From Ustilaginoidea virens (lineage: Eukaryota; Ascomycota; Sordariomycetes; Hypocreales; Clavicipitaceae): DNA of 64,000 bases. Positions 22,354-33,029 of this stretch are shown in pieces (the stretch's first letter is position 1; the number at the start of each line of letters is the position of its first letter). The notes beneath the pieces were generated by a model. The model saw only the letters and a list, made by a program, of their open reading frames with translations, ran no database searches and was not told the DNA's origin. Position numbers and translations under genes: made by a program. The DNA is taken from positions 2,728,001 through 2,792,000 of the forward strand of contig NC_057316.1 in NCBI RefSeq assembly GCF_000687475.1, given 5' to 3'.

Positions 22354-23334
22354 TCAGCCGGGATCCGCCCAAATGACAATGTTGCTCGGCGCATGTGCCA
22401 AGCGAGCAAAAAAGTCGCAAACCTGGCGATCCGAGTAGCGCATGCTGAAATGGGTCAAGACAAACGTGGTGCGCGGCCACTTGCGCACCACGGGCTCCAA
22501 GTCAGTCCACTTGGTGTGCTTGGTCTTGTCGGCCTGGGCGGCGTGCTCGTCGTGCAGGAAGCTGCACTCGGTGATGACGACGGCGATGCCGCGCCGCAGC
22601 CAGGGCGGGTCGGCAGCAAGGACGGAGGCGGTGGTGTCGCCCAGGAAGGCGAAGATGGGCGCCTCGTGCGGCTCGGTGAGCTGCACGCCGGATTGGCGGA
22701 GGGCGCTGAGCCGCGCGCCCGGCAGGGACCTAAACTCGGGCCGGAGGCGGTGCGAGACGGAGCTGAAGACGTAGCCTACGCAGGGGACGGTGTGGTGGCA
22801 GTCAAACACGGTGGCGGTGACGCCCTTGAGGCGCGGGAGGGAGATGACGTCGCCGTGCCGGACGCCGTGGGTGCGGTGCGTCTGGGGGACGGCTCGCTCC
22901 GGAGGCAGTGTCGCGTCCGCGTCGGTGGCGGACGAGTCGGTGGCGGCCGGCAGGCGCTGCTGGTCGGCGTCGCTCGCGGCGTCGAGGCCGCCGAGGTCCA
23001 TCATGGCGGTGGCGAGGATGTGGTCGTCGAAGAGGCGCTTCATGCCGGCTGGGCAGTAGACGTCCGGGGGGTCGTGTCGGTTGACGAACGCGTAGGCTAG
23101 GAGGGTGTGGTCGGAGTGTCCGTGGGTGAGGAAGATGTGCTTGGGTCTCGAGCTGTTGACGCAGAGGCCCGCGTCGAGGAGCAGGTTGAGCTGGGGGATG
23201 ACGAAGGACGTGTGCCATGCGGCGCGGGATCGGCCTGTGAGTGTGAGGTGGCTGTACGGGGCGGGGAAAGTGTACTGCAGGACGGGGGAGCGAGTCGACT
23301 GCGGGAGGGGGGTAGCAAACGCCGGGGCGCTCAT
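22354..23334 (-). CDS. Metallo-beta-lactamase-fold hydrolase, tRNase Z-like
   Basis: Zinc-dependent hydrolase of the metallo-beta-lactamase superfamily, closest by motif to short tRNase Z-like proteins. Single exon, 326 residues from MSAPAF. The hallmark HGHSDH lies at about 71-76 (IFLTHGHSDHTLLAYAF). Later elements typical of the fold are a His-containing VFDCHHTVPCVGY, the metal-ligand Asp in FLGDTT, VVITECSFL, and the C-terminal His in FVLTHFSMRYSD. No long exosite arm of canonical tRNase Z is evident, so the substrate could be a small molecule or an RNA. The upstream in-frame extension to 23436 begins with TTG, so ATG 23334 is preferred. Very GC-rich, with strong antisense frames that are shadows. 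Confidence 0.82.
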   Translation of the reverse strand: MSAPAFATPLPQSTRSPVLQYTFPAPYSHLTLTGRSRAAWHTSFVIPQLNLLLDAGLCVNSSRPKHIFLTHGHSDHTLLAYAFVNRHDPPDVYCPAGMKRLFDDHILATAMMDLGGLDAASDADQQRLPAATDSSATDADATLPPERAVPQTHRTHGVRHGDVISLPRLKGVTATVFDCHHTVPCVGYVFSSVSHRLRPEFRSLPGARLSALRQSGVQLTEPHEAPIFAFLGDTTASVLAADPPWLRRGIAVVITECSFLHDEHAAQADKTKHTKWTDLEPVVRKWPRTTFVLTHFSMRYSDRQVCDFFARLAHAPSNIVIWADPG

Positions 23335-24559
23335 GGTGTTTGGTGTTTGGTGCTCAGAGACTGGATGACGGTGATGGACCTCGTGGTGTTGCAATCGTAA
23401 ATACAGGGGGCCAAAGCCTTGGCGGGAGAGGCGCAACCTGCTTTGGTGGGGTTTGGTGCGCTATGACAACCAGGGGCGGGCTTCTTCAGCATTGACGGGA
23501 AGCCTGGCGACGATGAGGCTGCTCCTCCAACGGCCAGACTCAAGCCCTCTGCGTGGCAAACGACTGCCTTGTGCCGCGGAATTACAAATAATCACCATCT
23601 GCGCGGTTGAAGCTGATTGTGGATTTGAAGCCTCAAGCTTGCTGCCGATGCCGCCGCCAGCACCGTGCGTCCTGCGACGGCACGGTGCGTCTCTGATACT
23701 GTGGCAGCAGCGCCCCCGTCCCAAGTCGCACCTGCCGCATGCATTGACGTTGTTCACCATGACAACATGAATGCTGCCTGCTTTCACTCTTGGGGGGGGG
23801 GGGGGGGGGGAACGGCCCACGACGGGAAAGAAAAAAAAATCATCAGCCATGGACTGTGCAACGCGCTCTGTGAGCCCTGGCGGAATCAGCGCTCTTGTCT
23901 TCTCCTTCACTCCATGTCCTTTTGTATACACGACAATGCCCGTGAACAAGGACGAATCAGAAGCACAGCAGCGCAAATCCACCCACAGCTCCCTTTGCAC
24001 AACGTGAAAAACTCGACGCTCTCGGGAGCCTCACGCATGGGCACGGAGTATGTTCGGTGGTGATGTACTCGTTGCCCAGTGCCCCGTCTGTCTCGCACAC
24101 CGTCTCGTGTAGAAGACGACTTGACGGAAACAAATGACTGCATCTTCTCATCACGTCCTACAACACGGGAGCCCCTACCTAATCACTGCCTGATTCTGTG
24201 CACCAAGCGGTCAGAATGGCTATAAAGTACGACTGAAAGGGAGGGGGCAACGTGGAAATCAAATCCGTTGCCAAACTGTCAGTCTTTCTCCGCGTTACGA
24301 TCGAGCCATAGGGGGAAAACAATCGAAGCAAATAGGAAAAAGAAAGGATAAAAACGAAAAAAGAAAAGAAAAGAAAAGAAAAGAAAGAAAGAACAATAAA
24401 AACATTGGAGCAGTTGGGCTGGACCGCATCCCGCCACATCGATTCCTTATTTGTTTCCTGGCAATTCGACGCACAGCCACCACCCATCCATCAGTCTGCC
24501 GAGCAGCCGTTCGGCAGGTGGAACTACTTGATCCCTTTGCTCCGATCAAGCGACAGAGG
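23335..24559. other. Intergenic with G19 run and purine-rich tract
   Basis: Divergent region between the metallo-hydrolase (-) and the small protein gene (+). Contains about 19 consecutive G residues (23792-23810) and an AAAAG-type purine repeat near 24346-24392. No convincing coding frame. Confidence 0.5.
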
Positions 24560-24931
24560 ATGGGAGCATTTTCCGTATACGAGGTACGGTTCGGCGAGGG
24601 CCCAACCACCCATCACGGGATATTTCTTCAAACCAGCGAGGATGGGTCTGGCACGCTCTTTGACGTCCGCGGATCCGTCGGTGCCGGCGGCGGGTTGGTC
24701 TTCAAGTCCAGCCCAGAAAGACTCTGTCGGTTCGACTATACAGCAGCAAGGGGCGCCATCAGCAAGCAAGACGTGCCCAAGCTCGAAACCATCTGTGGCA
24801 ACGTTCCAGCCCCCGGATCCCAGTATCCAGCCAGCGGCGGGACTGGACTAGCCGTTCCAAACTGTCGCTGTGTCGAGTGGAACGCCGAGGCCTGGATGGC
24901 GATTGAGTCCTCTGGCATCTTGAGGGCATAG
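24560..24931 (+). CDS. Small fungal protein of unknown function
   Basis: Single-exon frame of 123 residues starting MGAFSVYEVRFGEGP. It continues THHGIFLQTSEDGSGTLFDV, then a glycine-rich turn, and ends near CRCVEWNAEAWMAIESSGIL. The layout (short strand, H-x-GIF, GTLF-V, a KQD segment, then a Cys-Trp helix) resembles a widespread class of small uncharacterised ascomycete proteins; I know no established function. No signal peptide or membrane segment. It is the last recognisable gene before the repeat block. ATG 24560 is the first ATG in frame; an upstream exon is possible but not evident. Confidence 0.6.
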   Translation: MGAFSVYEVRFGEGPTTHHGIFLQTSEDGSGTLFDVRGSVGAGGGLVFKSSPERLCRFDYTAARGAISKQDVPKLETICGNVPAPGSQYPASGGTGLAVPNCRCVEWNAEAWMAIESSGILRA

Positions 24932-25573
24932 AGTCGGATGCGCCGGGCTCCAGGGAGAAGGGAAGGGGGGTGGAGCTGGTAAGGCAGACGAAGCACAAGG
25001 GAAGACTGGGTAGGTGCGAAAGAAAAAAAGAAGAAGAAGAAAAAAGGCAGAGGGGAGCCGGTTCATCTGCTGCAAAACAATGGCAGGGCGAACGGGCAGC
25101 GCAGAAACATGCACAATGTCAACTCGGCAAGACTAGGTGAAGATGCACCATCAAACGCTACAACGGCCGACAAGCATTACCAACACGGTTGTCGGCAATG
25201 CACCTTGCGTGGAGAGTGCCGTCCCATCAACAGAGTCACCCGAGAAGGACGAGGACGCGAAATCCGTCGGTCAGCTAGTGGCTAGCAAAGTTTTCAAGCT
25301 TGACGCAACATCACATATGACGCAGCAAGGAGCTCCAACGGTAACAGTGGGACTGTTTAAGCGTTGGTGGGCCGGGTTGGCTTCCCGCTTGACTCACGAT
25401 TTGACTCAGATCCGACTCCAACAAGGGTTTAGGACATGGCCCTTCCCTTCCCCTTGTTAGGCAAGGGATTGAGGTTGATGGACAGATGACCCACTCAGTT
25501 TGTACTTGATTGAACCATTGTTGAACCCCTGCCAGCGTGGGGCATACATATGACGAATCGGGCTGACGACGGG
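24932..25573. other. Intergenic flank up to the retrotransposon boundary
   Basis: GC-balanced sequence with no supported gene. It ends exactly where a copia LTR begins (TGTCAGAATG at 25574). Confidence 0.5.
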
Positions 25574-25771
25574 TGTCAGAATGCACAGGGAAAATGCGAT
25601 AATGCTTGATTAAAGGAACCAAGTCTCCTCAAAGCGACTTATATTCCCAGCTATTTATAGTGGGAAAAGGGGTACCCCTAAGGGCCTACTAATCTAGGGG
25701 GAACTCAGTACATCCGACCTTAGATATAACCGATATCCATATTACAGACAAGCCAATTTCCCTCTAATACA
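25574..25771 (-). repeat. LTR of the oldest copia element (A), 198 bp
   Basis: On the plus strand it begins TGTCAGAATG and ends CTCTAATACA, so the TGT...ACA termini are intact. Read on the minus strand, a purine tract (AAGGGG) precedes it, as expected for the polypurine tract and 3' LTR of a minus-strand element whose RNase H remnant lies to the right. No second copy is in the window, so the element was cut or continues outside. Confidence 0.75.
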
Positions 25772-26541
25772 CCCCTTAGGATATGCTTTCTTAAGGATAT
25801 CCTACCATATAGCTAAATTCAATGCAAAGCAAGATAATAAGTAGAAATATCAATCCACTTAAAACGATATGCGCAAAATGATGGTGCTATTATTAAATAG
25901 GCTACCTATTTAGGGGTAAATTAGCCTAATAGCATATATATAAAGTAAGGAAATAGCAATAAACCGTAGATTCTAATTTTCCCTAGGAAATAAATATAGC
26001 TATTAAAAAACCCCTTTCAATCTAATTTTTTAGGGCGTCTTTTAATCCTTATAAGGTTCTTCCTTACTACTAAAATCAGTATTGTAAGATTGCAGTTTAG
26101 CATCGTAAAATCCCTTCAAAATAACAAGCCTAAATTGCCAGCAGAAAATTTCAAATTTTTAGCCTATTAGGGGCTTTATAAAACTATTAGCAACCATATT
26201 GCCTATTAGAACCTATATAATATTAATCGTTCCTTTCTAAACCTCTTAACATAACTAATAGTAATAAATATTTATATAATAGAGCCGCATTACAAGCTTA
26301 AAGAATTCCTCTTTTAATAGGCGAATAGTCTAAATATTATCGCATTAAATTATAGGGATATCGGCATATAATTAGAGCCTATCTTCCTCGCACAATCTCT
26401 TAAAGGCGATAACCTCTTTTGCTATATAAAATATCGCAAGAAGCTCTATCTCTATTAATAATATTGTAATAGTATCCTATTAACCCGATTTATATATAAT
26501 TAGGCTACTAAAGAGCTTAATTATATAGCCCTAATTGCTTT
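25772..26541 (-). pseudogene. Copia element A: RNase H C-terminal part and 3' tail (RIP-degraded)
   Basis: Minus-strand translation with many stops still reads as copia RNase H: IELLAIFYIAKEVIAFKRL (for a TEAELLALS-type segment), then INIIxVLIGNMVANSFIKPLIG (for the VPTxxMVADxxTKPL segment). The sequence stops abruptly at the LTR of E0. Across E0 and its GCTTT duplication it continues into 41156-41434, so this is one gene split by insertion. Confidence 0.7.
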
Positions 26542-26871
26542 TGTTGATATAAACTCGGGGTACCCAGTTATACGTAGGGTCGCGCGCGTGGTATCAAGTA
26601 CCGTAAGGTCACCGGTCAAAGGTATAATTACTTCTTTGATTATGACTGACTAACTAAGAGGAAAGAAAGGAAGCAAAAGAGTAATTACACAATATGGCCT
26701 TTTTGTGCGTGCCGTAGTCACGTGTATTGGCGCGGTCGGGCCGGACTGCCCGCGTGCCCTACCGGGCTTAGGGGCATAGGGGCAAAAGTGGCCATATTGT
26801 GCGTAACGGGTGTGTGCGGCATATTCGTCGCAATATGCCTAATTGGGCACCTTGCGATAGCGATTCCGATA
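26542..26871 (-). repeat. E0 left LTR (3' LTR of the minus-strand element), 330 bp
   Basis: Begins TGTTGATATAAACTCGG and ends GCGATTCCGATA on the plus strand. It has a GC-rich core around 26710-26770 that stands out from the AT-rich interior. Same length as its partner at 40826. Confidence 0.9.
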
Positions 26872-26915
26872 CTAGCAGCTTCTCTTTTTATAAAAGCAAA
26901 TATCGGAATCGCTAG
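26860..26915. repeat. Inverted repeat at the E0 LTR/internal junction
   Basis: GCGATTCCGATA at the LTR edge is repeated in inverse orientation as TATCGGAATCGC about 30 bp away, forming a potential hairpin. It overlaps the 3' end of the LTR and the likely polypurine-tract region. Confidence 0.7.
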
Positions 26916-27059
26916 GATGTAAGGCGCATATATAAAAAGAAAAGTGCGGCGCGGTCTTAGTAGGTTATGCCGCTGATAATGCTGTCGTGCCGCGCGGCCG
27001 GCATTATACTGTATAGCCAAAACAAAGGGGCAAAAAGGGGCAGTAGTAAAAGTAGTAAA

Positions 27060-30000
27060 AGCATTAAATGCTTATAATATTAAATATAGGAAAATCCATA
27101 CACTTGCCATATATGATATCACCAATACCTCCCAAACGCAGTTAGATATTGACTAGCCTTTTTACCTACCCTTCCACACATATAATAGCCTTATTTTGGT
27201 CAATAAAGGTCTTAAGGGCTTTATTGGGCGTTCCCTTAGTTATTATATTAGTAAGGTTATCGTTCCTGTTAATCTAGCGAATCTTATAGATTTCCCGGCA
27301 TTCGTATGATTATCGTAAGGCTATAATATCTATTATAAGCCTCTTCTCTTTTATAGTGCCTAGCTTAATAAGGCATTTGTATAACGAAAAAGAATCTATA
27401 TATACCACTATAGGAATCTTTAGTAGTCCCAGCCTGCTAGTAATTATATTAAGGGTTGTGCCTATTGCATATGCGATATCGACCCCTTATACTATATTAT
27501 ATAGCTCCGAAGCGAGTGCGCTATATATTATACGCTTACTCTTTATAGAGCTATAAGTAATGATATTACCTATAAGGTTAAAGGCATTATCCGCTATATC
27601 TACCTCGTTCCCTAGTATAATTACGTAACCAATCTAGGAGCTTAAATCTTTATTATTGGCAAAGGATCTATTAATAAATATAAAGAGTTTAGCTATAGTA
27701 AGGGCTAGATTAATGTACCGTAAGCCACGATCTTAGTTATTGTATTGCTATTGAAGGCATTTGTTCAACCTCGCGATATCGTTAGGGTTAGGTTGCTAGT
27801 ATTATGCCGCAATAGATAGGTTAAAAGATGCCTTAGACTAGTAGACCGTAGCTATATAAGCACCGCGAGTGTGTTGCTCGATATAATTATACTAGGCTAT
27901 AGGCGTATTTTTATCGATGGTCGTAATCTTTATGCTTTGACCTTTCTAGTATAACGTTATTATGCTATCGGTAGTGACTGTTAGTATATATCCGTTGAAT
28001 ATTAGGGGTATAATTAGTAATAGCCTTATCTTGGGCTTGGTATTAAAGCCTGCCTTAATAAGCTTTAATTCTTCCTATTAGAAGAAAGCATTATTACTTA
28101 GGCTAAGGGTATCGTTAGTCTGCATACCTATAATACTAAAGCATATAGTATCGCTAGTACGGTTAGGAACGTCAGTATCGTCAGTATGGTTAGAAACATT
28201 AGTATGGTTATTACCGGCAGATATCAGCAAATAGGGGTTATAGGTGGATATAGTTATGCCTAACTTCTCGCGATAGTGCCGGAAGTATATCGCCTACTAG
28301 TAGGTGCCTGCCTTAGCTATTCCGTATAGTGGCTTTACTACTTTTATAATCGTATTATCGGGGTATTAATGCGCTATCTGCTTAGGTAGTTTAGCGATAA
28401 TCGATCTATTAAGGGTGGTAGATAACTATATATAAGCCTATATAATATTATATATCTAGAGGAATAAGCCGTAAGAGCATTATAGTAATAGGGCCAATAA
28501 TATAAGTAACCGTTGATTAGCCTATTAGATTGTGGGGGACTAAGTTAATATCAATTGCTTTTTATTATTACTATAACCTTATATAATGAGTCGTGACTTC
28601 TTATATGGCGTATCTATACCTTTGCCTTTAATCTCTTATATTATACATAAGTTAAAGAGACATTAGGCTCTATATTTACCGATATTAAAGGTAATAAATC
28701 GGAATATATTATAGGCTTATAATGCTTCTATCTCTATATAGTTAGACTATTTAAAAGGGGCTCCTAAAGTTATTATCTTCCTTTTTTAGCGTAATTAACT
28801 AGTAAGCTATAGGTCGGCTTACTCTTTTACGGTTAGGAAAGAGGTATTAATAATAGTATTAGAAGCGATAGTATTAATAAAAGCCTCTTTTTAGTCCTTA
28901 TTAATTATAATATCGGATATTATATATATTGGCGGTAGTAATAGTAATACTGGCCCGACTTAATTAGGGCTAGTAGCTAGCAATAGATATATCGCGACTA
29001 TAGTTAGTCTATTAGGGGTCGGCGATAATATCTTAGCTATAGGTATTATCGCGGCTGGAGGTGCGGCTATAGCCGGTATCCTGACTTCTAGCCTGCTAGG
29101 GCGGGCCGGGCCTTTAGTATAAACGATATCTTTAGGATTATTAGTAGTAGGGTCGTTATAGGGCTTAATAACTATTGATTAGAACTTAATAGGACTATAA
29201 GGCATTTATACGATATAGGTCTTACTATTAAGGCTGATTAGCCGGTATAGCCTATACTATCTACCTTTTTCTCTTTATACCTATATATCTAACTATAGGG
29301 GTAGTTAGTGGATAGGCTATATATTTAGGCTATTCTATTAGGCGAGCGTATTACGAACCTATCGCTTGGCGAGATATTTCCTAGCTTTATTAGTAGCCTT
29401 TTATAATATTAGGGCGCGTTATAATACTAATAAACTAGGCAGTAAGTTATCTATAAGTCGAGGATATACTCTAAAGACTAATAACATAAGTACTAGACTA
29501 TTAGGTCTAGTAGAGTTATTAATAGCTTTTATAGCGAGCTATAATTTCTGTTCCTTTATTATTAGATCGCCTACTTTATTATTAACGATAGTATAGGCTT
29601 GGCGTAATAGGGCGTAATATCTCTCGATCTTACTAATACTATTATAGGCTTCTATAGGGATTTTATCTATATTGATAGATAGAAGCCGGGCATTATAGCG
29701 AAATTCAGTAGAAGCGAAGTTAGGTCTGGCATTATAAACTATTTAATCTAGTAGGCTAAGGTAAGTATTAATCTAGTATTCCTTAAGGGTATTCTAAATA
29801 TCTTAGGCCTTCTGTCTTTATAGATTAAAGAACCTAGCTACTTAGAAGCCTATTGCGGCATCTATAATATATAATACCGGCCGATTATTAAGGTAAAGAA
29901 TATTTACGATTATTTTATAGTTAAATTAGTGGTTATCCTTAAGTATAAATTTAAATTGGCTGGGTGCCTTTGCATTTATTTGGTATTAATAGTATATATA

Positions 30001-32270
30001 GGTAATGCTTTCGATGATGCTGCGGTTAATATCATTATAGCCGGCTCTTTATAGCATTTTTATAAGCTTATTAATAGAAGGATGCCTGAAGCGACGATAT
30101 AACTGACGGATTTATTATAATAATAGGTAGAAGGCTGCGGTATCTATGGTATTAAGAGTCTACTATAGATATCCCTATTTCCTGATAATTGGAACCTTAG
30201 TATCCCTTTAGATTAATAGGTTATTAATATTATTAAGCTTTATACCTATCCTATTTATATCTATAATAGAATAAAAGAAGGGGGTATTACTATTAAGGAT
30301 GTAAAAGGGGATATTGCCGAATATCGTCGGGATATTTAGTATACTAGAAGATATAGTAGAGCCTATACTAAAGTTCACTATATGCTTCTTATCAATTATC
30401 TCGATAATTAGGGTCTTTATTAATCGCATTAGGGCCTTTACTTGACCTAGGCCTACTATTAATAGGCCTAAAGTGCTAGTATCCGGTAGGATTCTATGGA
30501 AGGTATAGTTACTATAGCATTCTTCTTCTAGAAAGGTAGAATTATAGTTCGGTAAGGGCATTCAGAAGGGGTCAACTTATAAAAAGGCATATCGGTATAA
30601 TTTATCTTATAGGGCCTATAATATCTCAATAGATAATAACGGTTCTACTTATATAAGGGCTTGGAAATACTAAGTAGCTATAATTTGCGGTATAGTAGTA
30701 TTCTCTGCATCCTATTATATGTCCCCTGCTATTATTACTTTAATATTACCGATAATATCGTTAAAATTAGCTTTTATATCTTCTTCTTTAAGGCCTTAGG
30801 GCCCAGGCTCTTTATATTCTTATAAAAAAATATAGAATTTCTTATTATTAGGGGTAGTATAATAGGATCGGTTTTTTATCTATCGGTCCTTTAATTCTTA
30901 TTACTCTTTGGCAGAGTAGTTAGATAACTAATACCCTATTTTATTATAAATAAAATAATATCTTTAATGGGGCCTATCTAAAAGGGTATAATTCTATTAT
31001 TAATACTATTAATATAAGCCAAATCGGCGTTAAGGGGGTCTATATTATTAGGGGCGTTAATACCGGCTATAGGATTGACCGTATCTATAATCTATAAATA
31101 ATATTATATTATTAGCGATATCAATATCTTCAATATCCTAATATTACTGAGGCTATTATTAAAGGAAATGATGCTATTGAGTTATATAGGTAGTCTTATA
31201 GATGGAAAGGGATTACTATAGGTTAGCGGCGAGGCCTTTAAATATAGGGGTATATCGATATAGCGCCTGGCTACACTTAGGGGTATCCCTTATAGCGTTA
31301 AGGACTTATCGGTAAAGCTTTATATTAGCTATAAAGGGGGGAAAAAGACCATAATATAGGCGTTAAAGTTCTTCTAATAGGATATTAAGGCATTCTAGCT
31401 TTAATTTATTAGGATATTTTGCGATAGTTAACTAAAGTATTATTTTATTCTAATAGTGCAAATAGAATTACTCTATGCTTTTATTTTCGAAATGGTTCTT
31501 AACTTTACGGACTATATTATTAAAAGTAAGGGTATCGCGAATGCGTTCAATATTATTAAAGTAATAAGTCTTAATATCGCCGATTAGTATAATTTGAAAA
31601 GCTTTAGCGAATATATAGTCGGGCAATCCTAATAGGCGGTATTTACTCTTAAAAGAGATAACTTTTGGTACGATAAAGTCATTTATTTTGCCGCTATATC
31701 TATCCTCTATACGATAGCTGTATAAAAGGTTAGATATCTTCTTCGATATATTATTAAACCTAGTTTAGGAATAATCTTTTTGGTTAAACCTAGCTTCTAT
31801 ATAGGCTTTTCGGGTATAATCTTAGGGGTATTCCGGAGGGTATTTTCGAACGGCTTATTGGTTACCTTATAGTAGGCTAGCGGGATCTCTAGCTAGGTTA
31901 TCCTATAATTTAGGTCGGTTTAGGTTTACTAGTCCTCCTGTTAAGACGGTCCGTTTATTGGCCTAGGTAGGCCGATATTAACGGGAAGGGCTAGGTGCCG
32001 TGCCTATTTTTAGTATTATCGGGTAAGGCATTTAGGCCTAATATCTAGTATTACGGGCGGCATTAGCGGTATTAGCTTGGAGGGTATTATTATCGGGGTC
32101 CTCTATTGAAGGAAGTATATTATTAGGGCTTATAACCCGACCTCTATTGGGTATGCTATAACCTCGAGGGGCATTAAGATAGCTGCCTCGGCTAGCCCGG
32201 CTAGGGGTATAACCCCTAGGGTGTAATATTTAATCGGTCGGGCTATAATCTTTATTGGCTGTTATATATT
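27060..32270 (-). pseudogene. E0 gag (C-terminal part) and pol, RIP-degraded
   Basis: No intact frame, but domains are readable on the minus strand. At about 30890-30960 is a decayed zinc-knuckle region. The protease region lies in the open frame 30208-30561 (NIPFYILNSNTPFFYSIIDI, matching the copia pattern of a Pro-Phe-His strand, N-TPFLL, then D-DR). GAG_pre-integrase is at about 30020-30170 (RQLYRRFRHPSINKLIKML). Integrase is at about 29400-29950 (STEFRYNARLLSINIDKIPI, then SISKIERYYALLR). Reverse transcriptase is at about 27700-28640 (KVVKPLYGIAKAGTYYQAIY). RNase H is at about 27130-27600 (SSIKSKRII, YIDSFSLYKCLIKLGT, DIIALRQSYE with the Q as TAG). Stops are almost all TAG/TAA. Confidence 0.85.
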
Positions 32271-32451
32271 TGTTAAAATCCTATAGTAGCCTACTAGGCT
32301 GCTGGCCTTATGCCCTACTGGCCTACTAACCTTCTGGCCCTTATACCGCCTCTTGGACTTATGGTAGTATTACCTTAGGCCTTTGCCTTCTACCTTAAGG
32401 ATTTTCAGTGGATTATTTACTGTATATCAAGTAAGGTAGGCCTTGTTGAAA

Positions 32452-32626
32452 AGGTGTGGCATTGCTAAATTAGCGTGGTTGCCTACTAGCGTGGTGGCGG
32501 CCTACTAGCGTGGTGTGGCATTGCTAAATTAGCGTGGTGGCCTACTAGCGTGGTGGCTAGTCCACTAGTGTGGTGGTTAGTTACTAGTGCGGTGACTAAT
32601 TACTAGTGCGGTGGTTAGGGTGGTTG
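32452..32626 (+). repeat. Tandem repeats in the E1 LTR U3 (CTACTAGCGTGGTGG-like units)
   Basis: About ten imperfect copies of a 14-20 bp unit built on CTAGCGTGGTGG, two of them joined by GGCATTGCTAAATTAGCG. The same array, in other copy numbers, occurs in every E1-family LTR in the window (41605, 44096, 50766 and 61667). Confidence 0.9.
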
Positions 32627-32727
32627 GAAAGGTCGGATATAGCGGGGTTGCTGACGTATTATAGCGAGCATTACGGGGAGCTTTCTTACTGGCTACTTTG
32701 GATGCCTGGGCCCACCCCTCCTTCGTG

Positions 32728-32735
32728 TATATATA
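32728..32735 (+). promoter_or_regulatory. Probable TATA box of the E1 LTR promoter
   Basis: TATATATA lies downstream of the U3 repeats and about 290 bp before the LTR end. It is kept in the other E1-family LTRs. Position fits an LTR promoter; transcription start not determined. Confidence 0.5.
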
Positions 32736-33014
32736 GGATAGCTTTTCCCCTTCTTTCTAGATAGTAGAAGGGCAGCATAATCGAACCTGTTAATGCACTA
32801 CATGCCTCTTAACTTCCACCTTCCCTGCGTTTTTAGTTATCTTATATTTGCCTTGCCTTTACACTTGCCCTGCTTTATAGCACTTGTATAGTCTTAGGAC
32901 TTAGTGAAAAATCTAGTATTTATACTAAGATTAGTTCACAGGTCGCAGACAGTCTTGTGCCATCTAGCTAGCTAGTAAGGCTCTGCTTTTATAGTGACCT
33001 TGAGAATTGCAATA

Positions 33015-33029
33015 GGTTATGAGCCCGGG
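33015..33029 (+). promoter_or_regulatory. E1 primer-binding site, half-tRNA (initiator Met) type
   Basis: GGTTATGAGCCCGGG abuts the LTR. Its complement reads CCCGGGCTCATAACC, which has the CAU anticodon loop of initiator tRNA-Met between paired G/C stem bases. This matches the priming mode known for Drosophila copia and yeast Ty5, where a tRNA cleaved in the anticodon region primes synthesis. Confidence 0.8.

Larger units (their letters stand above)
32271..33014 (+). repeat. E1 5' LTR, 744 bp
   Basis: Begins TGTTAAAATCC and ends GAATTGCAATA, directly followed by the primer-binding site. Contains a tandem-repeat region in the presumed U3 and a TATA element. Confidence 0.95.

Noticed and set aside
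22393..23100. Long open frame of 235 residues on the plus strand
   Set aside because: It is antisense to the metallo-hydrolase gene, whose HGHSDH motif identifies the real strand. The frame is low-complexity Gly/Val/Arg caused by high GC content.
23461..24000. Minus-strand frame of 179 residues
   Set aside because: It runs through the G19 tract, giving a proline run, and shows no domain. Likely chance.
25137..25460. Plus-strand frame of 107 residues just before the repeat block
   Set aside because: No family pattern or intron signals. It could be chance; not strong enough to annotate.
26718..27020. Minus-strand frame repeated at 41002-41193
   Set aside because: Both lie largely over the GC-rich core of the two E0 LTRs and differ by transitions only. 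Not a gene.
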